From: Plasmodium relictum | Taxonomy: Eukaryota; Apicomplexa; Aconoidasida; Haemosporida; Plasmodiidae | Assembly (NCBI RefSeq): GCF_900005765.1 | Contig: NC_041687.1 | Span: 1,240,001-1,304,000, forward strand | Length of the DNA: 64,000 nt | Reading direction: 5' to 3' | In this document: in pieces, positions 46,201 through 54,770 of the stretch | Layout of the letters: each line of letters starts with the position of its first letter | How positions within the stretch are numbered: the stretch's first letter is position 1 | Translations under genes and position numbers: made by a program | The notes under the pieces: model-generated | Databases searched by the model: none | Seen by the model: only the letters and a program-made list of their open reading frames with translations | What the model was told of the DNA's origin: nothing

Positions 46201-48646
46201 CGCTCTTATCTGTAATGAATTCTTTTTTATGATCATCTTTTTCTCTCCTTCCATTTATTTCATGAGTTCCTAAATAATACTTATTAGTATGTGCGGCAAA
46301 TGATATTTTTTTTGATGATGCATCTTCTGAATTTTTTTTTTTATCAGTATCATTATTATAACAATGTTTCTTATTATATGTAGAAAATTTATTTCCATAA
46401 TTTTTAATTTTTTTAATTTTATTTTTATTTCCATATGTTCTTCCTCCTATAGAGCACATGTTAAAAGACATATCATTATTTGTTAAGGTACCTGTTTTAT
46501 CTGTAAATATAAAATCAACATTTCCCAAATCTCCATGCATATTAGAATTTAAGCAAATCCCCCATCCACAATCATCATCATTTATTACAGATTTTTTTTC
46601 AGATATATCATATTTATTTGTTGCATTTTTTCTTTCTAATCGGCTTATACTATGAAATGTACCGTTTTCGTGTTTTTTTTTATGTAAAAACGGAAAAATT
46701 ATATTAAATATATTTTTTTTCTTTTTATGAAAATCTTTATTATTTATGAGAATACCCTTATTATTACCTTTATTTATATTATATGTTATTTTCCTATTTT
46801 TATATTCTTTTTCTTTTATATAACTATCATTTTCTTTTATATTCTTTTTTTCTTCATATTCTTTAGAAAGCACGTCATTCTTATCAGATTCATTGAAACA
46901 AGAGTTATAGGCAGATAAATTCCTTACAGAATTTATGTTATCATATTTTTCTTGACTGCATGTAATAATATTATCAGTTGATTTGGAGTTCACTTTTACA
47001 CTTTCTTTTTTAAAAATATTTCTTATATTATCTAAAAGGCTATTCTTTTTGTTTTTTAGAATATGATCACTTTCCCCAACAGAGCTCCTATTATAAACAG
47101 TATTTGTTTGTAAATTGGAACATTTGGAATTGTTTTCATTAAGAAAATAATTTTTAATTGTTTTTAATTTATCAAAATTACTTATGAAACTTTTTCTTTT
47201 ATCAGAATTTGCTTCTGTATTAGTAGATGAGTGCTTACTTTTAGGAAAATTTCTACTAAAATTGTTTAAAAAAAGTGTATATTTTCTAAAAAAATTATAT
47301 GATTTCTTCATTCTTAAATCTACAATTTCATTTTCATCGTTGATAGATGGTTCTGATGATTCATCTTCAAAAGTACTAATACGATTGTCATTTTCTATTA
47401 ATAAACTTTGTAAGATTGAAATTAAGTCTACAGTAATTAAAATACTAATAGGAATAATGTTTGAATATAATAGGATATATTTTATAATTGATTCAAATAA
47501 ATTATCTTTCACAGTTATTAAAAAAAAATGAGAGCCATTTTTAAATTTATCATCTTCTGTCCATTTGCATAATACTGATATAAAAACGCAAATAAATGTA
47601 AAAAATATAGCAATAATGGTATATAAATTTAATTCTTTGTTAACGTATCCTAACTTATAAGAATTTTTTAAAGTATTTTTCATAATTTTAGTATCAATTC
47701 CCGTGTATATTACAACACCAAAAATATAGTCTGTATTCTTTATATGAGAACCTTTAAAAACAACATTGTTAATTGATAAAGAGGTAGCGCGAGGATGAGC
47801 ATCTAACTTTAATGACCCGTTAAATGATTCCATATTACTATCAGGCTTTTCACAAATTATTCTACCTTTTATGTTACATATTCCATATATAGATGTTTCA
47901 TTTCTAGTTTCATTAACACAGTATTTTTTATTTAAATTTGTTTCTCCACTTAATAGAGAAGTCTCAATATAAACTAATCCATCAGTATTATTACAACTTA
48001 ATAAAATTATGTCTGCTGGAACTTCTTCATTTTCTATTAATCGAACTATATTACCAACAGTTAAATCCATCCATCGAACTGCTTTTAATTGAGAATTATG
48101 GCCATCTATAATATGACATAACCTATTATTTATTTGATAATCTATATTAGATCTTCTCGAATCTTCATATATATTTTTTATAATAGATATACACATAAAG
48201 AATACCAATAAAAATATTGATGAGTGTTTTGAATAATACGTATAATTAGTCAAGCTTTGATAAGTAGGTATGAATTCTAATATAGATATTAATAAAAACC
48301 AAATATTAGGTAAACGTAATAATTGTTCATATAAACTCTTAAATATAAAAGAATATGTACTATATTTACTGGATGATACTTTATTGGAAGGAAAGCTAAT
48401 TAATTCATCTGTATCGGTTGGGTTAATTTGAATTTTTCTAAAATGCCATAATGGCTGATTATTTGCATCTTTATATAATTTTTGTTTCTTTTCTATCCAT
48501 GCTGCTTCTGCCGTTGTGAAGTCATTTTGATTATTTTCATTGAAATTATAATTTTTCATATTTAGATTGTTAGTAAATAGTTTTCCAGAATATTTCACTT
48601 TATAATGATTATTAGTTTTCTCTTGCTTATTTTTTTTTTCTGACAT
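37292..48646 (-). CDS. GCalpha: Guanylyl cyclase alpha: P4-ATPase fused to tandem cyclase domains
   Basis: A 3784-residue multi-pass protein in one uninterrupted exon. It makes cGMP from GTP, activating protein kinase G to trigger merozoite egress, invasion and gamete activation; known partners in Plasmodium/Toxoplasma include a CDC50 subunit, SLF and UGO. Residues about 50-2000 are a P4-type flippase: actuator motif SGET (233-236), phosphorylation motif DKTGT (D716), LTGDN, hinge GDGAND (1726-1731) and ten predicted spans, with large Asn/Lys-rich insertions around DKTGT. A basic linker (about 2100-2250) follows. Next come six spans and cyclase domain C1 (FCDIHDF, D2712; IETVFE, E2752/E2756; NTASR, N2874/R2878), six more spans, then C2 (FADICGF, D3533; TIGDAY, D3577; YDLWGIDV, D3649). 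C2 holds the metal Asp pair; C1 holds the base and Asn/Arg residues. Its neighbour PPM2 is divergent across 6.1 kb. Confidence 0.97.
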   Translation of the reverse strand: MSEKKNKQEKTNNHYKVKYSGKLFTNNLNMKNYNFNENNQNDFTTAEAAWIEKKQKLYKDANNQPLWHFRKIQINPTDTDELISFPSNKVSSSKYSTYSFIFKSLYEQLLRLPNIWFLLISILEFIPTYQSLTNYTYYSKHSSIFLLVFFMCISIIKNIYEDSRRSNIDYQINNRLCHIIDGHNSQLKAVRWMDLTVGNIVRLIENEEVPADIILLSCNNTDGLVYIETSLLSGETNLNKKYCVNETRNETSIYGICNIKGRIICEKPDSNMESFNGSLKLDAHPRATSLSINNVVFKGSHIKNTDYIFGVVIYTGIDTKIMKNTLKNSYKLGYVNKELNLYTIIAIFFTFICVFISVLCKWTEDDKFKNGSHFFLITVKDNLFESIIKYILLYSNIIPISILITVDLISILQSLLIENDNRISTFEDESSEPSINDENEIVDLRMKKSYNFFRKYTLFLNNFSRNFPKSKHSSTNTEANSDKRKSFISNFDKLKTIKNYFLNENNSKCSNLQTNTVYNRSSVGESDHILKNKKNSLLDNIRNIFKKESVKVNSKSTDNIITCSQEKYDNINSVRNLSAYNSCFNESDKNDVLSKEYEEKKNIKENDSYIKEKEYKNRKITYNINKGNNKGILINNKDFHKKKKNIFNIIFPFLHKKKHENGTFHSISRLERKNATNKYDISEKKSVINDDDCGWGICLNSNMHGDLGNVDFIFTDKTGTLTNNDMSFNMCSIGGRTYGNKNKIKKIKNYGNKFSTYNKKHCYNNDTDKKKNSEDASSKKISFAAHTNKYYLGTHEINGRREKDDHKKEFITDKSEHEYNKGSTQENQIKEVNYDKINNNDFDKESINDNNKNCLIYKSSSSWNYKNKKFGYKNGNTFNKYPSLQNSLTISSSLSSTYSSFSDDFNSSNFYSSSNFDNFEINNDINSNKAFSENTEKNYYVHLNNLKDENKWEQKVYYKDENVEESNNDFYFFDTSYQNYIMQQKFVKPKNFRINMNSDSIKSRCDFNDKRIYDDLNANNWRSYYIDEFFKCITLCNAVTPFIQFEYIRNKHSIHFPSRSSKGISNNMDRINNPKQYSNDLNRSKNDINFHQFNEYIFDQGIKTTKKKIFGEKIDNYEDIQKMRTSKMKTNENTKNLYYHSSMVNLKNRNNKKNKMKSKFFDKNYRKKKNSTSCKNAEICKEIEKNEANGWKKYLNIKSNKNQLSKMNNEKDGSLFSVKRHSAVSFKQISKEKSSFSNSFICTKSNNKRQRSESRYLNEKNYYNILSLSEQSNIECDEKSPKKIGKNYGKFECELDKKKDTKHIDNNVTESNAYLDAIKYQSSSLDEECLIYTSSYLGYRLVLRNKNTMCIEIDGHFYKWTIIGINEFTNRRGRMSIVVKPENMNTGSILYVKGSDASVLPLLNLKYSRFLERRKNKRKKKRENKIKLKNKNSRIEESEKTKSSSLKNIKNFSLKSRMNENKEYDNQKINYNYSDEFGIRKDYDDVNNNIEKDFYTKTEHYKMKERYRELEKQLRKFSVQGLRSMVFAFKYLNEEETIKYKRMYDDSCLSIYNREQRLEDVAEEVENDLIYLGITGIKDRLQKKVTKTVEILNQSGIRIWMLTGDNVEYSLHIAFLCKFLNPHTKIFHAVLDNSNSKKLKREGMALYELFHMEKEEKKPHENLCLLITGKNLQTFLNHSDLQTHFLNMACSSDVVIACRITAKQKAFIVRLIKNRLYPTPNTLAIGDGANDIAMIQEANIGISIMTSKCIISAGYSDYCIKKFCYLRKLLFIYGSKHLYTISIILYWNFFKNITVVLPIFFYQAYASWSCIQIYPDLYTLFNIFWVFIPIIYYIFLQHNLNYDILYNIPLFYALSRRKYNMNSLKFLPWIVEAIFYSMVVFFFAYAALKESSHLYNGEVITINTYGTVCFLGSLLISILRLFLEGSLWSPSIVITLFGGFLFVFFPSIIFICIAYASNEYIREIFRQAFLWGPLYILLILWFTTCIISYIFINFTKAIFFPNIYNVVNHWLYEQYQEKHNKYKYVFFPSSKRKLLKKFGKKFKCKFIRKKNKEYHLKITRKHTSLESAFKKSTKYYNKDQQSFKSTSFSKWFNQSKNSRISDINKSSVDLEYKNDLDEEQKPKGAKFILSEQASHSMEKSIYMKELNNKEKIVNNEKVTDKEKRIKKQEIGEKITQEKKRHLKKAYTVDKERRKMKEYTKDEGKKDVKNERDKNKDRKNKSDHRKGKKNERDKSKDIKNTMKKDEKIKGDMQNIEKKKENENEKIISCMASRRNQSNTGLLNKNNIFNKDDENKYIKSEEKSLVNSSITEYKTDLKDNDEIFNEKDYCMNDNFSNISRIKDIKESNSRIDDSLMIEMKNCLNPLKNTFLVDLLPQGKRFRINDEHIFFKNNERMENIPDALYVNTRNYHIIQNRSEFYDNESLSEFSYTSAESSNNNKKKNENTQKEIVKVSHLINRFTLAFKDMQLESGFQIHKKNKFYKTFIPWYRFIFILLGVFFLYVWKLESTLSETWNISSDASTDLFILILSLLLEVVLLSATVTTFFPHIFIENFNKIISAVVILIITHHVVSYSITHIDGVFQAVLFPLYTFVILRLPFVNAVLCNIIFLSLFIIRYKGDHFLDKKGLAHYIPLFIGVDVFVGFVGYRLEYNQRKNFLLEYSVESSRRKQREILNTMLPPFVVDEMIYSDLNEEGIPVSLKAEEINTVSIIFCDIHDFQNIVASIEPTRLVEVLDRLFLCFDKCTEQFNCTKIETVFETYLAACGLVKKEDNSNKDDKGQEDAHDSIDFALSILQVSSHIKYEKTKHMLKKIDSYEYSDIKNQDNNNDLNDVNKGKGSDSRPTRIRVKIGIHSGRIIAGVVGSKKPQYALFGDTVNTASRMKTTGKPDYIHMSEATYNLVKDDKTLIYEKKETEIKGKGTMTTYLLTSVIGLNYPFLGENVESKNLFLSDFYEDNDLSSKLNYDKTQNILGYYSNRKSQNNEYNLNDTINNNDVCNYDASNNETNNGYINLKDLSLHDLPNEYIKDVNTHYYEIIKLRKLKIGTAVGYQLKQKDFFNMSFLNSGLNNDSTTNFNQCLENTKGFDEIKDLEVGINKLSLNDSIYYLNENLIKKDGENEKKIEDQEEIENNNRKNISNLLYLRKELHDNNEEYYKNIYLCTQKCNNCSESYCTPNNCVNYNHANHVNYHKKLSNIRRNYLKDKRKDAKKEDEGKNENSKKKIFNFSKILLYFSNIYAYFKKDNKKNDNLYRRDNKKKTKSLIGLNSEWLFLKFSDKNLEAKYRAHFYSNKSNINTIEQALIIFLVTFVMQTLISSTVSIVFVDHKRTTQTLQINYFAYWSVRSVYTFFGFMLWLLFHYRTRPEVSSLLNIKWMIFFLNLLFISAACVFSIAYLWAISEADQTSSYTIWMTNDTIEFFFYLVILHHNTGMLFQTCILVDLLFITMSLTFIATSVVTTITTDSTVLLIPWYVAFNLISTYCKESIDRRTFYANESAKRTENRATELLNDMLPKHVLEEFQQDKLKLAYTHDRLTFLFADICGFTSWANGVDASEVLTLLQKLFAKFDNDSTKYGLYKLCTIGDAYVAISEPVTEDNQDYDPADGTERVLEMAYSMIRIIKEIREKLYIPNLNMRIGLHYGSCVGGVIGSGRLRYDLWGIDVLTGNLMESNGIPGKINVSETLKNFLLQQFKNRFTFKPHTTVRVIYKDVNCFIISDKKEVDSSNNSKISHNRNYILNKKLKRQHFLGAHHFENRKFGALTRAHNINALHNKKSSNKDLYYVNVDNMESDL

Positions 48647-49728
48647 TATTTTTATTCCAATAATTCTAAATAATTAACCATAATCTACTAAGAACTATCA
48701 TATTCATATAAATATATATATATTTATATACATATATGTTTATACTTCCTTCTTTATATATTTATTTGTCTATGCACATATTTATGTGTATAATTATTTA
48801 TATATACAATATACATATGTAGCAACATACTTATATGCACGTTTATACATTAATGTATACAAATTTTTAATTTTAACAATTTAAAATAAAAAGGTAATGA
48901 GAAGAAAAGAAAAATATATTGCATATAATGTAAATATATCACAAAAAAAAATATATAAATAAATATATATTTATTTAAAATCGTTTTTAAAAAAAGAAAT
49001 ATATGAATGTAAAGAACAAATATGTATGTCTATTTATAGAAACAGATACATAAAAATTTTATTAAACATTTTTTAATAATAAAATAAAAAAATTTATTTT
49101 ATTTGTAAATAGTAATTAAACAAGAATGGATACAAAAAATTTGTTATTTATATTAGTTTTTTGGAATAAGGAAGGATTTTACTAATAAAAGATATTTTTT
49201 TTTTTTAATATATTAACACGTCTTAAAATAAATTGTATGTATAAAAGATGCATTTTTTCTTTTTTTTTTTTTCTTTAGATTATGTATTTAAAAAAAAAAT
49301 TTTTAAAATGAAAGAAATATTAAAAAAAAAAAAAAGAGTAATATTTAAAAAAAAAACTAAAATAAAATTTTATGTATAAAAAAGATAATAAAATTTAGAG
49401 ATGCTAAAAAAGATAAAAAAAAAAAAGGAAAAAAGGGAAAAAAATTAAAAAAAAAAATATGAAAATTTTGCATGTAAGCAATAGTATTTTTTCGGAGTAT
49501 TTAAAAATATCAATATTAATAAATCATTTATAATTAAAACAGACACTATATATTTAAATAGATATAATTTTTTATTTTATATTAATTTTTATGTTTTGTA
49601 ATTTCACAAAAACACATAAAAATAATAAAATAAATAGAAAAAAAATGGGTACAAAATTTTAATTATTTGTGTACATTTATACACACGCTAAACAAGAGAA
49701 TAAAACATTTACAAACTTATACAACAAT

Positions 49729-49731
<3 letters not shown>

Positions 49732-49765
<34 letters not shown>
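49732..49765. repeat. (TA)17 microsatellite
   Basis: An uninterrupted alternating A/T tract of 34 bases. Similar shorter tracts lie at about 51374-51395 and 51759-51783. They are likely polymorphic between isolates. Confidence 0.95.
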
Positions 49766-49768
<3 letters not shown>

Positions 49769-52700
49769 AACTAGTAAATTAAATATCTAAGAAAAAATAT
49801 TCTCTATTATTAAATTTAACGTTTATATTTTCTTATAAAATATATGCAGGATAATAAATAAAAAAAAAAGTGAATTACTATTTTCGTATTATTAGTGCAT
49901 CTCTAGTTATATATTAATATTATAGAAATATATATAATTTATGTTTATTTTAAAAAATAATACGGTTTTTTAAAGTTTAAATAACTTAAAAAAAATATAT
50001 ATAAATCTTGTAAATTATTGAAATTTGTTATTTATATTAAAGGAGAGCGATGTATATTTCATTTTTTTGTAATGAAAAATACTTGCTTTTTTTTATTATT
50101 TGAGAAATCATCTATTTTTTCGGAAATATGAAGAAAATTAAGGTTTTATTGTAAATTTATTTAAATTTAAAGAATATATTTTAAAATGAAATGAGATATA
50201 TTTTATATTATTTTTTCATAGGTATAATTTTCAATGTTATCCATTTTAATATATATTATATAATAGAAAAATAATATTATTTCTAAAGAAAAAATAATAA
50301 ATAATAAATAAATATAATTTTAAAAGGTTGAAAAACATAGTTCAAGAGATAATAAAATTTTTTTTTCTAATTATGTCCAATACAAGATATAATTTAGCTA
50401 TAGATTTAGAAAAATGTATTATAGAGCATAAATATTTTTATTTTTTAAATATTTTTATTTTATTAAAATATATATAGTACTATTTCTAAAAATAAATATA
50501 TAAATAATAATATTATATAGAATGTCTAATATGTACTACCAGTTATAAGTATCATATAAAGTGAGACTACATAGAAGTAATTTTATTTTTTAATTTAAAA
50601 ATGATTTTTACTGATTAAAGTAGTATATGCCTTTTAACTAAATAAAAGTAAACCTTTCTATATTCTTAAAAAAAAATGTCGATTTATGCGCACTTTATCG
50701 CACGTATTATTTTAATAAAAAGGGGAGATTATTTTATAATAACGTGGTATTTCAAAATAAGAATTATAAAAGTAAATGAAATTTTAAAAGTGCAAACTAC
50801 ATTTATAAATAATTTTATATCTGTTTTAAATTATTGTATTATCTAAAAAATGAGCTAAACATTGAGTTTATTGACTTTCTTAAATGTAAATTTACTCTTT
50901 TTTTTTAAAAAATACAACAGAAGCTCAACATGAAAATAGGGAAGAAATACATATATTTTTTATGATAATATACTTTTATTATTCTCATTAACTTTTTTAA
51001 TTCATTGAAAAAAAGTATTGTATATATAATAAGTACATAATAATTATCAATTTAAGCAATAAAAATAATTAGTTGAAAATAAATTAAAAAGAAGACTATA
51101 AGATGAAAAATGTTCTCATAAATTTTTATAAATTATTCTAGTTCTTTAATAAGTTGAAGGATAAATTTAGGAAAAAAAATTTCGAATAAATGAAAAAAAA
51201 CATTATCAACATAATGTTAAATTATAATAGAAACATATAAGTAATTTATGAAAAATAAAAAAGGTACAATATAAAAGAATAAAAAATAATTTCTTAATAA
51301 CATAACAAAAAAAAAAATTCTTAAGAATAGAAAAACTTGAATACTCTTATAATATTTTCTATATATTTATATTATATATATATATATATATATATTGCAT
51401 GAATAAAAGAAAAAATTTTACATATTTTTATTCTAATTAAATACATATATTAATATTTCTTTAATTTAAGAAATTAAAAATCCTTGATATATTATATTAA
51501 TAATTATTTCTTTAAATTATATATTCCATAAGACAGTAGTAAATATTTTTTTTTTAACCATCTATTAAGATATATAAAATAATTTTTTTAAAAATTATTT
51601 ATATGAAAATATTAAAAGATAAAAATAATGCAAGATTTTATGTATAAAATACAATATGTACAATAATTAAAATGTAGTGTATACAATTATACTATAATAA
51701 TATATTTTTCTCTTTCAATGTGTAACAAAAAAATCATTTTTAAATAAAAAAATTAATAATATATATATATATATATATATATAAAGTATTCTTTTGTGTA
51801 CCCGATATTACATATTAGAAATACAAAAAAAATAGAATTTTAAATAAAAATTAAAATTTTAACATAAATATAATATATATACGCAAAATGGAAAATAATT
51901 TTTAGTGAAAAAGTTAATTAAATATTAGTATAAATATAAATAAAATTCTATTTAAAAAAAAATGTCTAATTTAAGAAAATATTTGCTTTATTTTTTTTTT
52001 ATTATAATAGGAATATGTATATTTTTTTTATAAAAATGCAATAAAAAAAAAATATATATATACATATTCGGACTACTAAATTTTCCATTTTTTAAAAAGG
52101 GGCACATGAAATAAAATAAGTTTTCACATAAACAGTTTAAAATAAAATTAATTTTTTTGGCTATTAAATTTATTGAAAAAAAGAGATAAACAAAAAATTA
52201 AAAATATATAATCTAACAAATTTAAAAAATTATAGAAATTTTATATTCATTTATAAATGTTTTTATTTATATAAAAAAAAAATGTGGAAATTTATTTTTT
52301 TTTACTGTTTTTATATGTATAACACTAAAAAGGACAATAAAGCTTTTTCATTTAACCAAAATATTGTTTTTTAAAAGGAAAAAAAAGAAAAAAAAAAAAA
52401 ATTAACTACAAATTTCTTTAAATATTTTATTTCATTTCATTAAATAATAAAGAGTTGAATTTTAAATGAAATTTCATTGTATTAATATATTCATAAATAT
52501 TACACATTAATTTTTATTTTAATCATTTATAATTCAGTTATTAAAAGATTAAATAGGCTAAATATTAAGTACGAGAAAGAAAAAACGAAAAAAAAAAAAC
52601 TATAATGTATATATTTATAAAATTCAGTTATTTAAGCCATTTACTTTTATAAAAATATATTTAAATTTCTTTTAAAAAATAATGAGAATATAAAAATTTA

Positions 52701-53718
52701 ACTTACTGGTATTTAAAATAAAGCCTTTTTCAATTTTGTTTTCCTTATATATATATATTAAAAAAAAAAATATAATAAAATGAAAAAAAAAATATATATC
52801 CAAAAATTAAATGTGCTCTTAAATTTCTATAAACACATAAGGAAAATAAATGAGTACAATTAAGTGTCCTTGACTAATAATTAACACAGGAAAATAAAAA
52901 AATACCCTTCATAATTTTTTATGAAAATAAAAAACAATTGTGTACAATAAAATGTTAACAGAGGAAATTATATTTTTAAAATATATATATAATAAAAAAA
53001 AAGTACTTCATAAATTTTTACTATAAAATAACTTAAATGCCACTAATATATATAATTAAATTTCACTTTTTTTTTTTTTTTTTTTTTTTTTAAATATAAA
53101 AAAAAATATATATTAAATAAATATTTATGTTTTTTTTAAATGAATATTCATAAAATACATTTCTTTAATAAGAAATAAAATATCTTAATAAGTATATAAA
53201 AATAATATTAAATAAATCTTCAATTTTAAACAATATATGGAAGATACATTGAACATTATTTTTTGCATTTTTTTTTTTTTATAAATACATAGAGATTACA
53301 TTGATGAAAAAAAAAATTTAAATATACATTTATATATATACATAATTTTTTATAATTGATACAAATACGAGGCATCAAAACATTATGACACCTAAAAGTA
53401 TATTCTATTTATTTTTTTTTTTAAATAAAAGTGCAAAAAGAAAAATTGTATTTATAAGAAGCTTAAAAAATTAAAAAAAAATTATATAAAAGTGTATAAT
53501 AAATTATTCAATATGTTGCGTGATGCATATCCATAATTAAAATAATATATATATAAGCATTTAAAAATTTATATAAAATTTCATAGAAAAAAAAAAAAAA
53601 AAATACATTTTAAAATATTCTCTATATATTTATATTCAAAATTTTCTTATATTTTCATTATTGAATATATATATATATTTTTTTTTTATTTTTATAATTA
53701 ATACTATAATTAATTTTT

Positions 53719-53729
53719 CCCCCCCCCCC
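53719..53729. repeat. Homopolymer of 11 C
   Basis: The only long C (or G) homopolymer in the window, set in A/T-only sequence about 1.04 kb upstream of the PPM2 start. C-runs of this kind are rare in such a genome. Confidence 0.95.
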
Positions 53730-54770
53730 ATAAAGAAATATAAAATTTTCTATAAAATTTTTTTTTTAAATTTTACAAAGTTTATATATACTCATTAAAA
53801 AGAATAAAGTTTTTAACAAATAAAATAAATGTTACTAGTTACCTTTAAATCTATAAGGAAAAATCAGCAGTAAACAAATTTGAAGTATTTTACTAATAAA
53901 GAAATATATATATTTATATTATATTAAATATTATAGAAAAATTATAATATAAAGAATAAATAATATATATATATTAAATAATATAATAATAAACATATGA
54001 GTATATAAAGATAAATAATTGTGAATAACTGAAAAGAAAAGAATAAAAATAAAGAAAAAGCAAAATTGAGAAAAATAAATAAATAAATAAACAAATAAAA
54101 CAAAATAAAGTATGTAATTGAATAAATTTAATTGAAATTAGGCAATATAAAAATAAATGATTAAATTAATAGATCAAAATAAGATATATTAAAAAAAATA
54201 AAATTGTAAGAACAATTAAAAATATTACCAATAAATAAAAAGAAATATATTTTTGAATAAAATAAAAGTGTAATAGATAAGTAAAAGGGAATGAATTAAA
54301 GAAAGAAAAAATTATTACATTTCATAAATTAAAAGTTAAAAAAAAAAAGAATAAGAAATATTCAAATAAAAGATGCACATATAACTAATACTGAAATATA
54401 TTTAAAAATTTAGCCATATATAACATTAAAGTTTAATATAATATAGAATATTGAAATACATATAGAGATAAATAAATCTTAAGCATATAAGTAAAAAAAA
54501 AAAAGTGAAAAAAAAAGATAAATGGAAAATAATAAAAATAAAACTATTATATATGAATTTGATGTAGATAACTGAATTAATCATCTAACAAGAATTTTAA
54601 TATACTATATTTAAAAAAAAAAAAAACTATACATATATAAATATATCTATATATATATTTCTTTTTGTATATGTTCATTAATTATATATAAAATTATTAT
54701 TAATGTTAATATAATTATCATTGTTAATTTTTTTTTTAATTTTTTTTTTTTTCATTGGTAATTTAAATAG

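Larger units (their letters stand above)
48647..54770. promoter_or_regulatory. 6.1-kb divergent intergenic region between GCalpha and PPM2
   Basis: This is the longest gene-free stretch in the window. Both flanking genes start away from it, so it holds two promoters and long 5' leaders. The sequence is A/T-dominated with several (TA)n runs and poly-A/T tracts. Rare G+C islands stand out: two CGCAC pentamers spaced exactly 10 bases apart (50689-50693 and 50699-50703), followed by AGGGGAG at about 50720, and a run of 11 C (53719-53729). I found no open frame of plausible coding composition, tRNA or snRNA. A long noncoding transcript cannot be excluded. The last bases before the PPM2 ATG (T-run, then TTTAAATAG) could be the acceptor of a 5' UTR intron. 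Confidence 0.6.

Noticed and set aside
48647-54770. Centromere candidate because of length and A/T richness
   Set aside because: No tandem-repeat core or uniformly near-pure A/T block of the size known for P. falciparum centromeres; as I recall this locus is distant from the chromosome 11 centromere.
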